Source: Ustilago trichophora
Taxonomy: Eukaryota > Basidiomycota > Ustilaginomycetes > Ustilaginales > Ustilaginaceae
DNA length: 64,000 nt
Direction: 5' to 3'
Assembly: GCA_900323505.1 (NCBI GenBank)
Contig: OOIN01000008.1
Location: 496,001 to 560,000, forward strand
Position 1 is the stretch's first letter. Every line of letters starts with the position of its first letter. Below, piece after piece: positions 32,009 through 42,748 of the stretch. The position numbers and the translations under genes were made by a program. The notes under the pieces were generated by a model that saw only the letters and a program-made list of their open reading frames with translations, was not told the DNA's origin and made no database searches.

Positions 32009-34741
32009 TCAGAGGTCAATGTCAAAGTCAAAGACGTTGGAGCGCCATCCCGACTCCCTCCTCTCTTGGCGCTCCTGTTTCTTGGCCTCGTTGCTAAGCT
32101 GGTTCAACTCCTGCTTGGCTTTTCCGGCTTTGCCCTTGGCATCGTCCTCGAGGCCCTTGACGCCCTGTCTGACCTCCTCGACGGCGTCCTTTGCGCCTTG
32201 GCGAAGCTCCTGGGCACCTTCGCGGATGTCGCGGACTCCTTGCTTGACGCTCTCTTCAATCGAGCGGTACTCCTCCATCTTGACCTTGGCGTAGCGGAAG
32301 GGTCCACCTTTACCAGGAAGCAGCTGCTTGCTGTACGATGCACCAATGGCCAGCTTAAACTCGTCGTTGGGACCCTGAACCCGGAAACCCTCGGCGAGAC
32401 CGACGTCGGTCCTGGGCTGGACAGACTTGCGACCGTACGGCTCAAAGGCGTCGGAATCGGGAGCAAAGATGGCCTTGAGATAGGCCTTTGTCGAGATTCC
32501 CTGACCATTTTGGATGGCAGTCTTGCTGTAACTGTTGATGACCTTGGCGCGCTGTTGGGCGGCCCAGAGCGAACGATCCTGTTTCTGGAGCCACGACTTG
32601 ATCTGTTCCTCCAACAGCTGTTGGAAGACCTTTCTCAGCACGGGGCGGACAAAGGGCATGATGAAAAAGTTGAGGAACCAGTGCTTGGTCCTTCGAACCC
32701 TGACTTTGAACGAAGACATGTCGACACTGACGCGCTTGACCTTGTAGAACGTCTCGGCGTCGTCCTCGTCGGCGTTTTCGAGCTTGACGACAAAGCTGGC
32801 ACCGTCGCTTCCACCGAGGTCGAGGTCGAGGAATCCATAGTCCTCCCAACCGATCCAGCCGGTCTTCTTGTTGATGTAGTAGGCCACGTCGGCGGCTTTG
32901 ACGCGGAGACCTTCGATTTCGAGGTAGAGGCTGGCGTCAAAGTTGCTGCCAAACGACGAGCGGCGCTGGTCGAGGGTGAGATCGTTTCGGTTGATGATGC
33001 GGACACGATCGGGCACAAACGAGGCGGTGGAGGCGGTGAGCGAGAGATCGTCAATCACAACATCAGCCTCGCGCGAGATAAACTCGATTCGAGGGAACGG
33101 AATCGACTTGATCTCGCTGATCAGACGAGGAACAATCACCTCGACAGCGTCGCGCACCAGTCCACCAGCCGAGTCGCGAAGATCGGTAAAGAGGTGAACG
33201 AATCCCTGAGCACCGCTTCCAAAGACGCGCTGGAAGTCGATAAAGTTGATGTCGCTGCCGAGCTTCTCAAAGCGCTGCGCGAGCTCGCGCAGCTCCGCAT
33301 CTTCCTCGAGACCCTGGACAAAAGTCGAGATCTCGTCGAGGCTGTCGTCAAAGTCGCCGCGGAGCTTGGAGAGCTGCTTGTTGGCCTCCTTGCCAGTGGC
33401 GTTGAAGAGACGCTGGGCGCGGTCGTAGAGGTCGGAAGCCATGCGGTTGGATCGGTTGGTCTGGATGAAGCCGTCCTCGTTGAGGGCACGGTGGATGAAC
33501 GACTTGACATCGTCGATGAATTCGCGGAGCTCCTTGCTCTCCTTGGAGGCCTCGTCGTCATAAATCTGCTTGGCATGTTCGAGGAGACTGCTCACCGACT
33601 TCTCGACGGGCTCGAGCGAGCGACCGGCAAACGTCTCGAGGATCTGCTTGAGCTGCTGGAAGGCTTCACGGAGGTTCTGGTTGGCCTCGGCCTCGGCAGT
33701 GTCGATCTCGATGTCGGTCTGCTCCTTGGCCTTGGCAGCAACGTCCTGGACAATGTCGGACCACTTGTTGGCGATGCTGTAGATACCGTTGAGGGCACGC
33801 TTAAAGTCAGGGTCGCGCTCGACGCTGTCGACGATCTGCTTGACACGCTCGAGGAACTCGTCCTTGACGTCGTCGGGCGTCTGCTCGTCGAGCCACTTGG
33901 CAGCCTCTTGGGCGGAGCCCTTGAGGTCGTCCTGAGCCTGCTTGGCACCGCGCTTGGCCGACTCCTTGGCGCTCTCGAGATCCTTCTTGGAGGGGGCACG
34001 AACCTCGATGGCATCGCCGCGCTTCTTGCGCTCCTCGTCGCTAGGACGAAGCTTGCTCTCGGCGCCACCAGCCTTCTTGGCAGCAGTAGCAGCGGCATCG
34101 GCGGTCAAGTCTCGCAGGAGGAACTGAATATCAGCGAGCAGATCACGGAAAGCCTTGGAAGTGAGGAGCAGCCGACCCATCTGCTGGACATCGCCAAGTG
34201 CCTCGCCGACGTCCTTCTTTGCCTCGTCGAGCAAACCGTCTGCACCGACCGAAGAGGCAGTGGGGAGGCTAGCCGAGATTCCGCCTTGGTCAGTGACATT
34301 GATGGAGGCCTGCGAAGTCTGGTAGAGGAACTTCTGGATCTTGTCATCGCCGTTCTTGCTCTCACCGATGCGCTCGATGCAGGCAAGGATGCCCTTGACG
34401 TCCTGGATCACCTTGGCACCCTGCTGGCTGAGCCTGGTGGATCCAGCAACGGATCGCTCGTCGAGGACGGGGCTCGACATGACGGCCTCGATAAACGAGT
34501 TGAGCTGCTTCTGGCTGGGGAGTTTGCCGGCCTTGACGGCGCCGATCATCTGGGCGATGCGGGCAAGGGTCTGGCGCGAAGGGGCGACCTGACGGGCTTG
34601 TTCGCCGATGTTCTCGGGGTCAACGCCATAGTGGCGGGCAGTGGCCTTGGCATCGCGGGCAGCCTTGTTGCCGTACTCTTCGACGCGCTGGCGAGCCTGA
34701 CCGGCGTGAGTGGGGAGAAGAGGCTCGCGTTCGGATGACAT
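32009..34741 (-). CDS. HAM1-like protein with lipid-binding (BPI/SMP-like) fold
   Basis: 910 codons in one exon, beginning MSSEREPLLPTHAG. The layout fits the fungal family with HAM1-like N- and C-terminal domains: a long helical N-terminal region rich in charged repeats (residues about 1-560, for example LNSFIEAVMSSPVLDERS and SAQEAAKWLDEQTPDDVKDE), then a beta-rich domain from about 560 (IPFPRIEFISREADVVIDDL, LRVKAADVAYYINKKTGWIG, DLDLGGSDGASFVVKLEN), followed by KVRVRRTKHWFLNFFIMPFV and KVFQQLLEEQIKSW. The beta part resembles BPI-type lipid-binding modules. Relatives have been linked to hyphal fusion and to palmitoylation in Cryptococcus; that link is from memory. The acidic EPLLP start could be a dileucine sorting signal. 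The last residues (WRSNVFDFDIDL) are acidic and hydrophobic. Confidence 0.78.
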   Translation of the reverse strand: MSSEREPLLPTHAGQARQRVEEYGNKAARDAKATARHYGVDPENIGEQARQVAPSRQTLARIAQMIGAVKAGKLPSQKQLNSFIEAVMSSPVLDERSVAGSTRLSQQGAKVIQDVKGILACIERIGESKNGDDKIQKFLYQTSQASINVTDQGGISASLPTASSVGADGLLDEAKKDVGEALGDVQQMGRLLLTSKAFRDLLADIQFLLRDLTADAAATAAKKAGGAESKLRPSDEERKKRGDAIEVRAPSKKDLESAKESAKRGAKQAQDDLKGSAQEAAKWLDEQTPDDVKDEFLERVKQIVDSVERDPDFKRALNGIYSIANKWSDIVQDVAAKAKEQTDIEIDTAEAEANQNLREAFQQLKQILETFAGRSLEPVEKSVSSLLEHAKQIYDDEASKESKELREFIDDVKSFIHRALNEDGFIQTNRSNRMASDLYDRAQRLFNATGKEANKQLSKLRGDFDDSLDEISTFVQGLEEDAELRELAQRFEKLGSDINFIDFQRVFGSGAQGFVHLFTDLRDSAGGLVRDAVEVIVPRLISEIKSIPFPRIEFISREADVVIDDLSLTASTASFVPDRVRIINRNDLTLDQRRSSFGSNFDASLYLEIEGLRVKAADVAYYINKKTGWIGWEDYGFLDLDLGGSDGASFVVKLENADEDDAETFYKVKRVSVDMSSFKVRVRRTKHWFLNFFIMPFVRPVLRKVFQQLLEEQIKSWLQKQDRSLWAAQQRAKVINSYSKTAIQNGQGISTKAYLKAIFAPDSDAFEPYGRKSVQPRTDVGLAEGFRVQGPNDEFKLAIGASYSKQLLPGKGGPFRYAKVKMEEYRSIEESVKQGVRDIREGAQELRQGAKDAVEEVRQGVKGLEDDAKGKAGKAKQELNQLSNEAKKQERQERRESGWRSNVFDFDIDL

Positions 34742-36562
34742 GGGTGGACTAAGAACTTTGGATGCGGTTGTTTAGGAAAGGGGATGCGGAAAAGAGTGTC
34801 AAGCTCAACAAAAATGGTTTGGCTACAGTGCCAATGAGAATAGACGGAGAGCTGCAAAAGATGTACGGATTAGGACGGCTTGCAAGAAGGCAGAAGCGCT
34901 GTTCGAGAGAGAGGGAGAACAGGTGCGACGATGGAGAGGAGCAAGTGTGCAGCGCGTTTGGAGGAAGAGGAGGAGGAGGAGTTAGGTGGGGAGGAGAGAG
35001 AGGTTTATGTTGCAGAGAGAGAGGGAGAGCGATGGAGGTCTTTTATGTATTTGGCTCAAGAAAGCCTTTCCCACGCATCCATTGCACATTGCTCTATGAT
35101 TACAGATACCAGCGAGCGAGCAAGCGCAGGCGGGCCACAGCGGGCAAAAAAGAAGGGACCTCGATGGCAGGGCACAGTCAGATGGAGCGAGCCATTCATA
35201 CTTGAGCCACATTCAGCAGCAAAGCTAGCGGAGTCGGGGCATCGCTGTGACCGAATCAACGAGCAATTCACGTAGGAAAGCGTCACCGGTGTCACAGTGT
35301 CATATAGCGCAAGCGCGCAAGCAATCACGAACCACGTTGGATGCCAGGGTCTGAAAAGTCTGGATTGCGGGGGCGATCGCGGCAGTGGGAAATCCTCTTT
35401 TGTTTGATGCTTGACACCGTGTTGGTAGAACTGAGCCTGGCACTAGGTCAGTGTAAGTGTGAGTCTGAGTCAAGGGTTTGCGAACAAAGAGCTCACACAC
35501 ATGCACAGACATCGTCATCGCCAAAAAGAAAGAAACCAAAAGGGTGCTGGGCAGGGTTTTTGGAAGCGAACGAGGAGGAAGCTCGCCAAAAGCTAAGCGG
35601 GCATTTTGTACAGGTACTGTACAGTACTGTACTGTACTCTGTACTATTTTCGGCATCTTGCCATCCACGCTTTGAACACCATCTCTGCCCTACCTCACGT
35701 TTGCCTGTGCTCCCTATCACAAGCTCATCCTTTTTTCTTTCACTTACACCCGCTTTAGCACTAGAGCAAGCTATGTCAAGCTAAGCTAGAGCTCAAAACA
35801 ATACATAGCACATGCAAAGATGGAAAAGCGGAAAGCCAAAGCTCAAACCCAAAGCCAGAGCGAAGAGGAAAAGAGGTGGAGGTTGATCCGTGCATCATTG
35901 GACACAAGCAGCGGAGGCACAAATTGACTTGCATGCCATGACGATGACGATGTTGTGTTTTTCACCTCTTTTTTTTGCCGACGAGTGCCGTACCAGTCTC
36001 ACTTTACCACCACCTTTTCTTCTCTTAGCCGAACGCGGAATTGACCCCATCGACCCCCAGATTGTCATGGTATTTCCTCGTAAGGTCATGCCCCGCTTTT
36101 CCTTCTCGCTTGTTCTTTCTTACAGACACAAAGAAAGAAAAAGAAGAAAGATAAAAGCGGCTTACTCTGGACCATGTGCGGGAAGGTCACACAAGCAAAC
36201 CCTTCCAAGGTGAGAGGCGAAGGCGGTGAGCATGTGGCGTAGGCTTCTGCGATCAATCATCAGCGACAATTTCAGGCGAAAGCCACCTCTTACAGTGTCT
36301 GCTCACTATGTCATGATCAAGAGGAACAAGCGGATGGTGTCTTGCCGACCGACGAGGGATGATGAGTGAGCGTCGATCCTCGTACAATTTTCTCGCTTTT
36401 TCATTCCCTTTAACGTGTTAGACCGTATTTCCAGAACCACGTTGTGCTCGGAATTCGGATGTCAACTGTGTGCAAGAAGGATTGCTTGGACCCTGATCCT
36501 TGCCTCTTGCCCACCTATTCCAGCGACGTACCAGCCGTCGATTGAGTCAAAGCTTCGCTACG
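34742..36562. promoter_or_regulatory. Bidirectional spacer HAM1-like / NAA30
   Basis: 1.8 kb with no convincing gene. A GAGG-type purine run lies at about 34960-35000, and a palindromic array of TACTGTAC/GTACAGTA units at 35615-35637. Both divergent promoters must lie here. Confidence 0.5.
35615..35637. repeat. TACTGTAC/GTACAGTA palindromic array
   Basis: 23 bases made only of alternating TACTG and TACAG steps; it can fold back on itself. It lies about 0.9 kb upstream of both NAA30 and HAM1-like. Confidence 0.9.
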
Positions 36563-37384
36563 ATGTCGGACCCTCCTACCGGCACAGTGACAACCAAACC
36601 GGGTGAGAGCTCCCGCTCCACCCTCGACCCCATCGTTCTCGAACCGTACACAGGCGAGCATCAGATGCAAGACATCACCTCTCTGATCGAAAAAGAACTC
36701 TCCGAACCATATATCGTCTATACCTATCGATACTTTGTCAACCAATGGCCTTCTTTATGCTTTCTCGCCTACTCCGATCCTGCCTCCTCCACATTCAACG
36801 CTGCTGCTGCTGCTGCTGCTGAGGGAGAGAGGGAGGCAGTCGGGGTGGTAGTATGCAAACTAGATCGCCACTTGAAGGGATCCCGCCTGTTTCGCGGGTA
36901 CATCGCCATGATCTCCGTCAAGCATTCAAGGCGCGGTCAAGGGTTGGCTAAAAGACTGGTGAAGAGAGCTTTGGAAGAGATGGTTGGTAACGGAGCGCAG
37001 GAGGTGGTGCTCGAAACGGAAGCGGATAACGTTGCAGCGCTGGCACTGTACGAGAGGTTGGGATTTATCAGGGAGAAACGGCTGCATAGGTTTTATCTCA
37101 ACGGTAAGCACCTGCAACCTTCCGTCGTAGACAAATCAAATGAGAGGTTTCTGATCCATGCATACATTCTGTTTTTTGTTCTCTGCCGACTGACGACAGG
37201 AAAGGACTCGTTCCGATTGGTGCTCCCCATACCCAAAAGCATGCAAAGACCCATACCGCCAGAGTTGGATTTACCGCCTACCACAGGCCTCGTTCAACCG
37301 CCCTATCCTCCCCCACCATCACACGCACCATCATCCCAAGAATCACTCGCTATCACAAACCACAATACATCTCACATTCTCTAA
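36563..37384 (+). CDS. NAA30: NatC catalytic subunit NAA30 (Mak3)
   Basis: N-terminal acetyltransferase acting co-translationally on Met-hydrophobic starts. Two exons, 36563-37103 and 37200-37384, give 241 residues. The splice restores FYLNG-KDSFRLVLPIP, the conserved family end. The GNAT core shows IVYTYRYFVNQWP (substrate loop), GVVVCKLDRH, RGYIAMISV, the acetyl-CoA loop RRGQGLAKRLVKRAL, VVLETEADNVAALALYERLGF and EKRLHRFYLNG. An Ala-rich insert of nine Ala lies near residue 85. The 96 nt intron is a multiple of three without a stop, so retention would insert 32 residues. An upstream in-frame ATG at 36500 would add 21 residues; it was rejected because the leader reads as random. Confidence 0.93.
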   Translation: MSDPPTGTVTTKPGESSRSTLDPIVLEPYTGEHQMQDITSLIEKELSEPYIVYTYRYFVNQWPSLCFLAYSDPASSTFNAAAAAAAEGEREAVGVVVCKLDRHLKGSRLFRGYIAMISVKHSRRGQGLAKRLVKRALEEMVGNGAQEVVLETEADNVAALALYERLGFIREKRLHRFYLNGKHLQPSVVDKSNERFLIHAYILFFVLCRLTTGKDSFRLVLPIPKSMQRPIPPELDLPPTTGLVQPPYPPPPSHAPSSQESLAITNHNTSHIL

Positions 37385-37543
37385 TGCATACCAGTATACC
37401 CTCTTGCACGTCTCAACATTTCACACCCCCCCCCCCCCCCCTTTTGGCAGCAAATCGCATCTCTTCTCTATCTTTCTCTATACAAATATATCCACAATCT
37501 ACAAGGTCTCTATCTTTGAAGCTGGCAGCAGAAGGTCGAACGA

Positions 37544-39532
37544 TCAATCATCCATATCGAAAAAGCTACCTTTCCTAACCGACGCAGCCGATCTGCTCTT
37601 TAGCGAAGAAGCAGTACTGGGTCTACTTGCATGAGCAGCAGGTAGTCTCAGACTTGTACCGACGAGGGCGGAGGAGAGCTGTCTTTGTTGGGAAGCTGAA
37701 GATGTAGTTTTGCCGAGTTCGAGACTGGTGCAATTTGCACATCGGCAACGAGATTCTCTTGCGGTGGAGGGACGGCCGTTGGTGGATGTGCAGCATTTTG
37801 TTTTGTGGGACGGATGTGGTTTGTGCATTGGGGCGGTGTTGGTGCGTGGTGGGAAAGCGGGTAGACAGGGGAGGGGTTTGTTGGTAGTGCCAGCGCTTTT
37901 CGTGGTGGGACGGTGAGCAGGATCGAGCGAGGTGCGTGAAAGTGGCGTCACAGCAGCACCCCACCCAGCAGTAGGGTGGGGAATATGCGATCCAACTTCC
38001 TCCCCAAGTATCTTTTTCAACTTGTTCATCTTTCGTACTCCTTCAACGATCTGGGTGCTCGTCGGCGATACGTTGCTCGACGATGCTTTCGCCTTTGACG
38101 GAGCCAAAGAAGGAGGAGAAGGCGTGAGGTCTTTCTTGAGCCCAGGTTCGCCAATAAACCCTTTGATGGTGGTAAAGACGCTCTCGGGGTTGGTTTGAGC
38201 GATGGTGGGCTTGCTTTTAGTCGCCGGATGGTGATGATGAGGATGAGGCTCGTATCGAGGAAGGTTGCCGGCTGAGGCAGAACGAGATAGACCACGCCTG
38301 GCTGGGATGGTAGGAGGTGGGATCAGTGGCACTGTTCGTGCCCGAAGAGGTGGTGGTGTCAACATGGGGACGTGTAGCGATGCTGCTGAACTAGGTGAGG
38401 GCTCGGTGGGTTGGTATTGCCGATGGTCCCTCCAGTGAGGTCTGTCGCCACCGTTTTCTGCGGGTGTGGAATTTGACGATCTAGAACCGGCCATCATTGC
38501 CGCAGCAGCATCGGATGCAGAGCCTGTGCTGGGTCGTGATTGCACATCGTCCTTGTGGCTTCTAGCTCCTTCGCAAGAAGAAACGGGAGTGATAGCGCTT
38601 GAAGGCGAAGATCGAGATGATGTAGCCTCGTCCATGGAAGGGTAGACATCGTTGTCTTCGGCTGCTGCTTCAAGTCGAATGCTGGGAACATCCTTACCCT
38701 CCGCTCCCTCTTCCACTTCCTCCTCCTGTGTTCCGGCGCATTTTGACGACCATTCACCATCACTTCCCTTCGCCTCGGCCTCCACTTCTGTCTCCTTTCT
38801 CTCCAGAATATCATCCAACAAGCTTGGCCTTCTGCCTCCATTATCACCGATCCTACCTAGAATGCTACTTGCAAAGTAACCCGGTTCCAGACTGACGCTC
38901 TCTCTGCAAGGGCTGTAAGGGAAAGGAGCTGCGTCATCGGCTGGAGCGATGCCTCCATCTGGACGCTGAAAAGCGCGGTAGAAGAGCGGCGATGCGAAGC
39001 CTTCGTCGAATTCCGATGGGGAAGAAGGCATTGAGACTCTGCGAGTCATTGCGCTCGGAAGCAGAGGTGCCGGAATTCGGATGTGCGACATTCTCAACGC
39101 ATCCGGCGAAGAAGGTAAAGCCCTCTCCACCGAAGCTAGCACCTCTGGATTGATCTCGATCTTGAGCGAACGTCGGCGGAGAGATCCGCCCGACTGCGCC
39201 GCGAATGGTGCACCATCCAGGTCGGCAAGATACTCGTCGATTTGAGAGATTAGCCATTCTGGATCGGCCACTGTGGATCCATTACGCGGGGTTCGAGTGA
39301 AACAGTGGTCGTAATGCGAAGATGCGCTAGTGAGTCCCGTAGATGGAGTGTTGTTCGAGGCACTGGCGAAGGAGGAGGACCAAAGGATGGTGGTGTTGGA
39401 ACTAGATGTGCCAGGAGAGCGCAAAAGATCGGGTGGGGATCCGTTGAGCTCGTTGGTGTCGAGAAGTCGGGAGCAGCATTGGCGACTCGTATCGATGACG
39501 AGTGCCAGAGTGTTGTTGGGTTTGTCAGTCAT
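37544..39532 (-). CDS. Unrecognised Ser/Pro-rich protein
   Basis: 662 codons in one exon; I do not recognise the family. Most of it is low complexity (Ser, Pro, Thr, Ala) and probably disordered. Ordered-looking islands are DPEWLISQIDEYLADLDG (about 90-108), SLLDDILERKETEVEAEAKG (about 237), NPESVFTTIKGFIGEPGLKK, and the basic helix VRKMNKLKKILGEEVG (about 500). A His-rich patch lies near 435. A cluster of seven Cys near 590-615 (KCCTSTNG, SRCRCANCTS) could bind metal. The C-terminus KGSFFDMDD is acidic and could be a short interaction motif. Codon use and the unbroken length support a real gene. Its neighbours are NAA30 (convergent) and the aminotransferase. Confidence 0.75.
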   Translation of the reverse strand: MTDKPNNTLALVIDTSRQCCSRLLDTNELNGSPPDLLRSPGTSSSNTTILWSSSFASASNNTPSTGLTSASSHYDHCFTRTPRNGSTVADPEWLISQIDEYLADLDGAPFAAQSGGSLRRRSLKIEINPEVLASVERALPSSPDALRMSHIRIPAPLLPSAMTRRVSMPSSPSEFDEGFASPLFYRAFQRPDGGIAPADDAAPFPYSPCRESVSLEPGYFASSILGRIGDNGGRRPSLLDDILERKETEVEAEAKGSDGEWSSKCAGTQEEEVEEGAEGKDVPSIRLEAAAEDNDVYPSMDEATSSRSSPSSAITPVSSCEGARSHKDDVQSRPSTGSASDAAAAMMAGSRSSNSTPAENGGDRPHWRDHRQYQPTEPSPSSAASLHVPMLTPPPLRARTVPLIPPPTIPARRGLSRSASAGNLPRYEPHPHHHHPATKSKPTIAQTNPESVFTTIKGFIGEPGLKKDLTPSPPSLAPSKAKASSSNVSPTSTQIVEGVRKMNKLKKILGEEVGSHIPHPTAGWGAAVTPLSRTSLDPAHRPTTKSAGTTNKPLPCLPAFPPRTNTAPMHKPHPSHKTKCCTSTNGRPSTARESRCRCANCTSLELGKTTSSASQQRQLSSALVGTSLRLPAAHASRPSTASSLKSRSAASVRKGSFFDMDD

Positions 39533-40582
39533 TTGGTGTTTATTGTTTTTGTCGGTGATGTCCGAGGTGGCGCTGGTGGTTGATGACGATGGTCGGTAGG
39601 GAGGGAAGGGGGGAAGAGGGAAGAGAAGAGAGGGAGGGAGGGTTCAAGTGCGGCTCAGGGAGTCGTGAACCTTTGTATGTTCAAAGGGTGGGGATCGGAG
39701 TCTTTGTCTTTGGTGGGTCGTCCATCTCGAACCAAAAGAGATACTCTCTATCCGTTGTAACAAACGCTCACACCCTTTTTCGAACCGCTGCCACGAGCCC
39801 GACTTCATCGTGTGTCCCATCGAAGACCGAGTGTCCGGCCCGTTTGGCCCAACCTTACTCCGTTGTAGTATCTTTGGTCGAAAGCTTGGCAAAAAGACCT
39901 CAAGCTCTCTCTCTCTCCGTTCCTCTCTCAAAAATGGCGTTCCCCCCGTTTTGACTAGAAGCTCACACTTTTCCCTTTTCAACCTTGCGTCCACGCTCGT
40001 CATCCCTTCCTGAATGTTGGGTTTAGCACGACAACAGACGGGTTACTCATTCCAAAGCACCTTGTTGTTGTTGTTTTTCTTTCTCGTGCTCGGACACAAA
40101 GAGTGATGAGATGAGGACATGGACACAGCTGCCCGAACTCAGTCCCGCACGCACCCTTTCTGTGACAATATGAAGCTGCTGTGCGGCACCGGGTCAAATG
40201 AGGCACTCGGCTGCCCCACCGGCAACAGAGCTCCTCCCTTTGTCGTCTGTGTTACTGCAGCTGCTGCGAATGGCAGTCGGATCGGAAGAAGCAAAATCAG
40301 TTACATCATACAACTTCCGTCCAATCCTCAATTTCTCCAGAGCAGAGAAAGCCGTTGCAGCTGCAGATGAAAAAGAGGCGCTCGCTCACCCTCCGCCGGT
40401 GAATTCCTTCCTTCACCTTCAGTCAGTCAGTGCAACCCTTTCTTTCCCCCGTTTGAGGGCACAGCACGAACTCGTCAATGTGGGTTCTACAGCATACTTG
40501 GCCGATACAGTACTTGGTTACATGATACTTTGCACCTTGGTGTATGACAACCGACGCTCGGATCTCTCTTTCTCGTGTAGAG
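39533..40582. other. Spacer upstream of the Ser/Pro-rich gene
   Basis: 1.05 kb with no convincing gene, a GA-rich block near 39600-39640 and TACAGTAC at 40506, 70 bp beyond the aminotransferase stop. Confidence 0.45.
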
Positions 40583-42473
40583 CTACTGGGTTGCAGCAAC
40601 GCCCCAACCGGCGCCCTTTTTATCCCACAGCTCGCTGAGGATGGCCAGTCTCTCTGGAAGCTTGGCAAGTTTCTCGGTGGAGACGTTGGCAACCGAGACA
40701 CGCAATCTAGAGCCGCTCGACTCTCCCGTACTGTCGGCCTGCGTCGGCATAAAAAACGCGCCGGGAAGCACCACAACGCCCACAAGCTCGGCAAGCGCCT
40801 GTGCCACCTTGTCCGACGGAACGGAAGCAAACGGATGACGCAGAAACACATAGTACGCGCCTGCTGACTCGACTTGCCACCCCCACTCCTTGGGTGACTT
40901 GGCCAGGCTCGAATCTGCCGAGGAGGGTCCAGCAAGGGCGCTTGCGTCTTGGTTGAGGAAGGGAGGTACGGCTCGCGAAAGACCCTCGACGAATGCTCGT
41001 CGACGAATGCGAAGTTCGCCAGCGACTTGCCCACGCCATTCGAGCTGCTGCGGGTCTTCGATTGCCCACGCTATGGCACGTTGGGTGTCGGTACGAGGTG
41101 GTGAGACTTGAAAGTTGTCCAAAGCTTTAGCTGTGGGGCCAAAGATGAGCTTTTCTGATCCCGAAGCGTCCTTAAGCTTCTGCTGAAGGAAAGCAGAGTG
41201 CGCGACAAATCCGCCCAAACGATGCCCGGGGATGGCATAGCTCTTGGAGAAACTGAACAGGTGGATGATGGTGCTACGCCAATCCCAATCGGGGTCCCAA
41301 CTCGCCTCTGCTAGGCCCGCGGGGGCATCTTCGAACAGATCGTGGGGGCGCGCAAAGTTGTGAGGCAGCAAAGGGATGGAGGCCGATGCAGTGGGCTGAG
41401 ATGCTTCGTCGAGGTCGCTGCCAGTCAGCAAAAAGTCTCGGTAGCTGTAGGGAAGATCAGAGTGGGGAGAGCAAGGTTAGAGTATATTAGGATTTGCAAG
41501 GATGGTCAGCGAGAATCGATTCCAGCGATCAATTAAGCTCTTGCTTTTGGAGCTGTTTAGGCTGTTGTGTTTCGCGGAAGAATACATGGAGCGCAATGTC
41601 AACTTACGTTTCGTCAAGAATGAGTGCAACTCGATACTCTCTGCAGAGCACAGCAATGTCGCGGATGAGTTCGGGCGGATAGATGGCTCCAGTCGGATTG
41701 TTGGGTGTCACGAGCACTACGCCTTTGATGATCTTCTTACCCGATCGGCTGTCGCTTGTCAGCAAGGCGCGGATCATTTGAATGTCTGGAAAGTACTCTG
41801 GCGGCTTTGTGTGAACCGAAGCGATCTGAATCCCGAACGCTGTCATGGTCATTTGATGGTTGAAGTACCAGGGATCGCACACGATGAGCGCATCTCCTGG
41901 AGCGGCGATTGCGGTGGCCACAGTGGTGAAAGCAAGATTACAGCCGGCAGTGATGCCAACATTGTCCTCGGTAACTTGGTTCTTTTCTCCCTTGCCAGGA
42001 GTTCTGTAGACCCGGTTGATGTCTCTAGCGACAGCTTGACGGAGCTTGGCATCTCCAAAGACGGGTCCGTAGCCATGGGTATGTCCTGCTGGAGAAGAAG
42101 CGTTTTCAGGCTGAGCTTCGAACTGAATCCGATCGAGCAGTGCCGATGTGGGCGGATGACCAGGAACGCCCTGAGCTAGATTGAGCAGAGGGAAATGTGG
42201 CAGCACATCAGCTCCTGCCAACGGAGAAGAGCTTGACGGGTAAGACTGCGCCCATCTTGCGCCGATCTGCACCGGCGGGTCGATGGTGTGGACGTGGAGG
42301 TTGGGATTGAAGTCGTAGCTCGGCGCCGATGACGATGAAGACATGATGGATCTCGATGCTCGGAAAGGGTTGGAGCTGGGGCGGAGTGATCTTGTGGCTA
42401 CAGTCGATATAAGCGGACGGACGAGCGAGGTCCGCATAAGCTGAAAGATCGAAAAGAGTGTTGACGCAAGCAA
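40583..42473 (-). CDS. PLP-dependent aminotransferase, class I/II
   Basis: Fold-type I aminotransferase; the amino-acid substrate is not evident. Exons 42473-41608 and 41444-40583 join through GTAAGT and CAG to restore LILDET-YRDFLL, giving up to 575 residues. Key motifs are LNLAQGVPG (substrate loop), HGYGPVFGDAKLRQAVA, AGCNLAFTTVATAIAAPGD, CDPWYFNHQ, VLVTPNNPTGAIYPPELI, and the Schiff-base lysine in FSFSKSYAIPGHRLGG. The C-terminal domain has AGAYYVFLRHPFA and SRLRVSVAN with the conserved Arg. The first 43 residues are Arg/Ser/Leu-rich without acids, a likely mitochondrial presequence. In-frame ATGs at 42437 and 42344 (MSSSSSAPSYDF) would shorten or remove it. Kynurenine- or methionine-type activity is possible but not shown. 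Confidence 0.88.
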
Positions 42474-42748
42474 AGACGGGAGGGTACGGTATGGTGGTTG
42501 CGGGGAAGATAGACGCCGGGGCTGATGTCGAAACTGTCCGTGCGAATTGTGAATACCACGGCATCTTGAGCGGCTTCATATTTTCGTCGGCGTCACGCGC
42601 GACACGCGTATCAAATGTTTGGACAACTCAGCATCACTTTCGCTGCGCACCTTGGCAACTTTCTTTTTTTGATTCAAGTCACACAATACACTCGACTGCT
42701 TAGCTGTGTTGTGAAGATATAGTCACACTCGTCCAATCAGGATGACAA
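42474..42748. other. Aminotransferase / RPAP3 spacer
   Basis: 275 bp. It includes the aminotransferase promoter and the RPAP3-like 3' end; both genes read leftward. Nothing specific seen. Confidence 0.4.

Noticed and set aside
32003..34738. A 911-codon open frame on the plus strand exactly opposite the HAM1-like gene
   Set aside because: The Leu-rich product looks like the complement of a helical, G/C-ending coding strand. Avoidance of TTA, CTA and TCA codons in the sense gene keeps the antisense frame open. Similar shadows lie opposite SEC23 (59754-61505), GUT2 (47754-49250), VMA2 (50930-52126) and NMD5.
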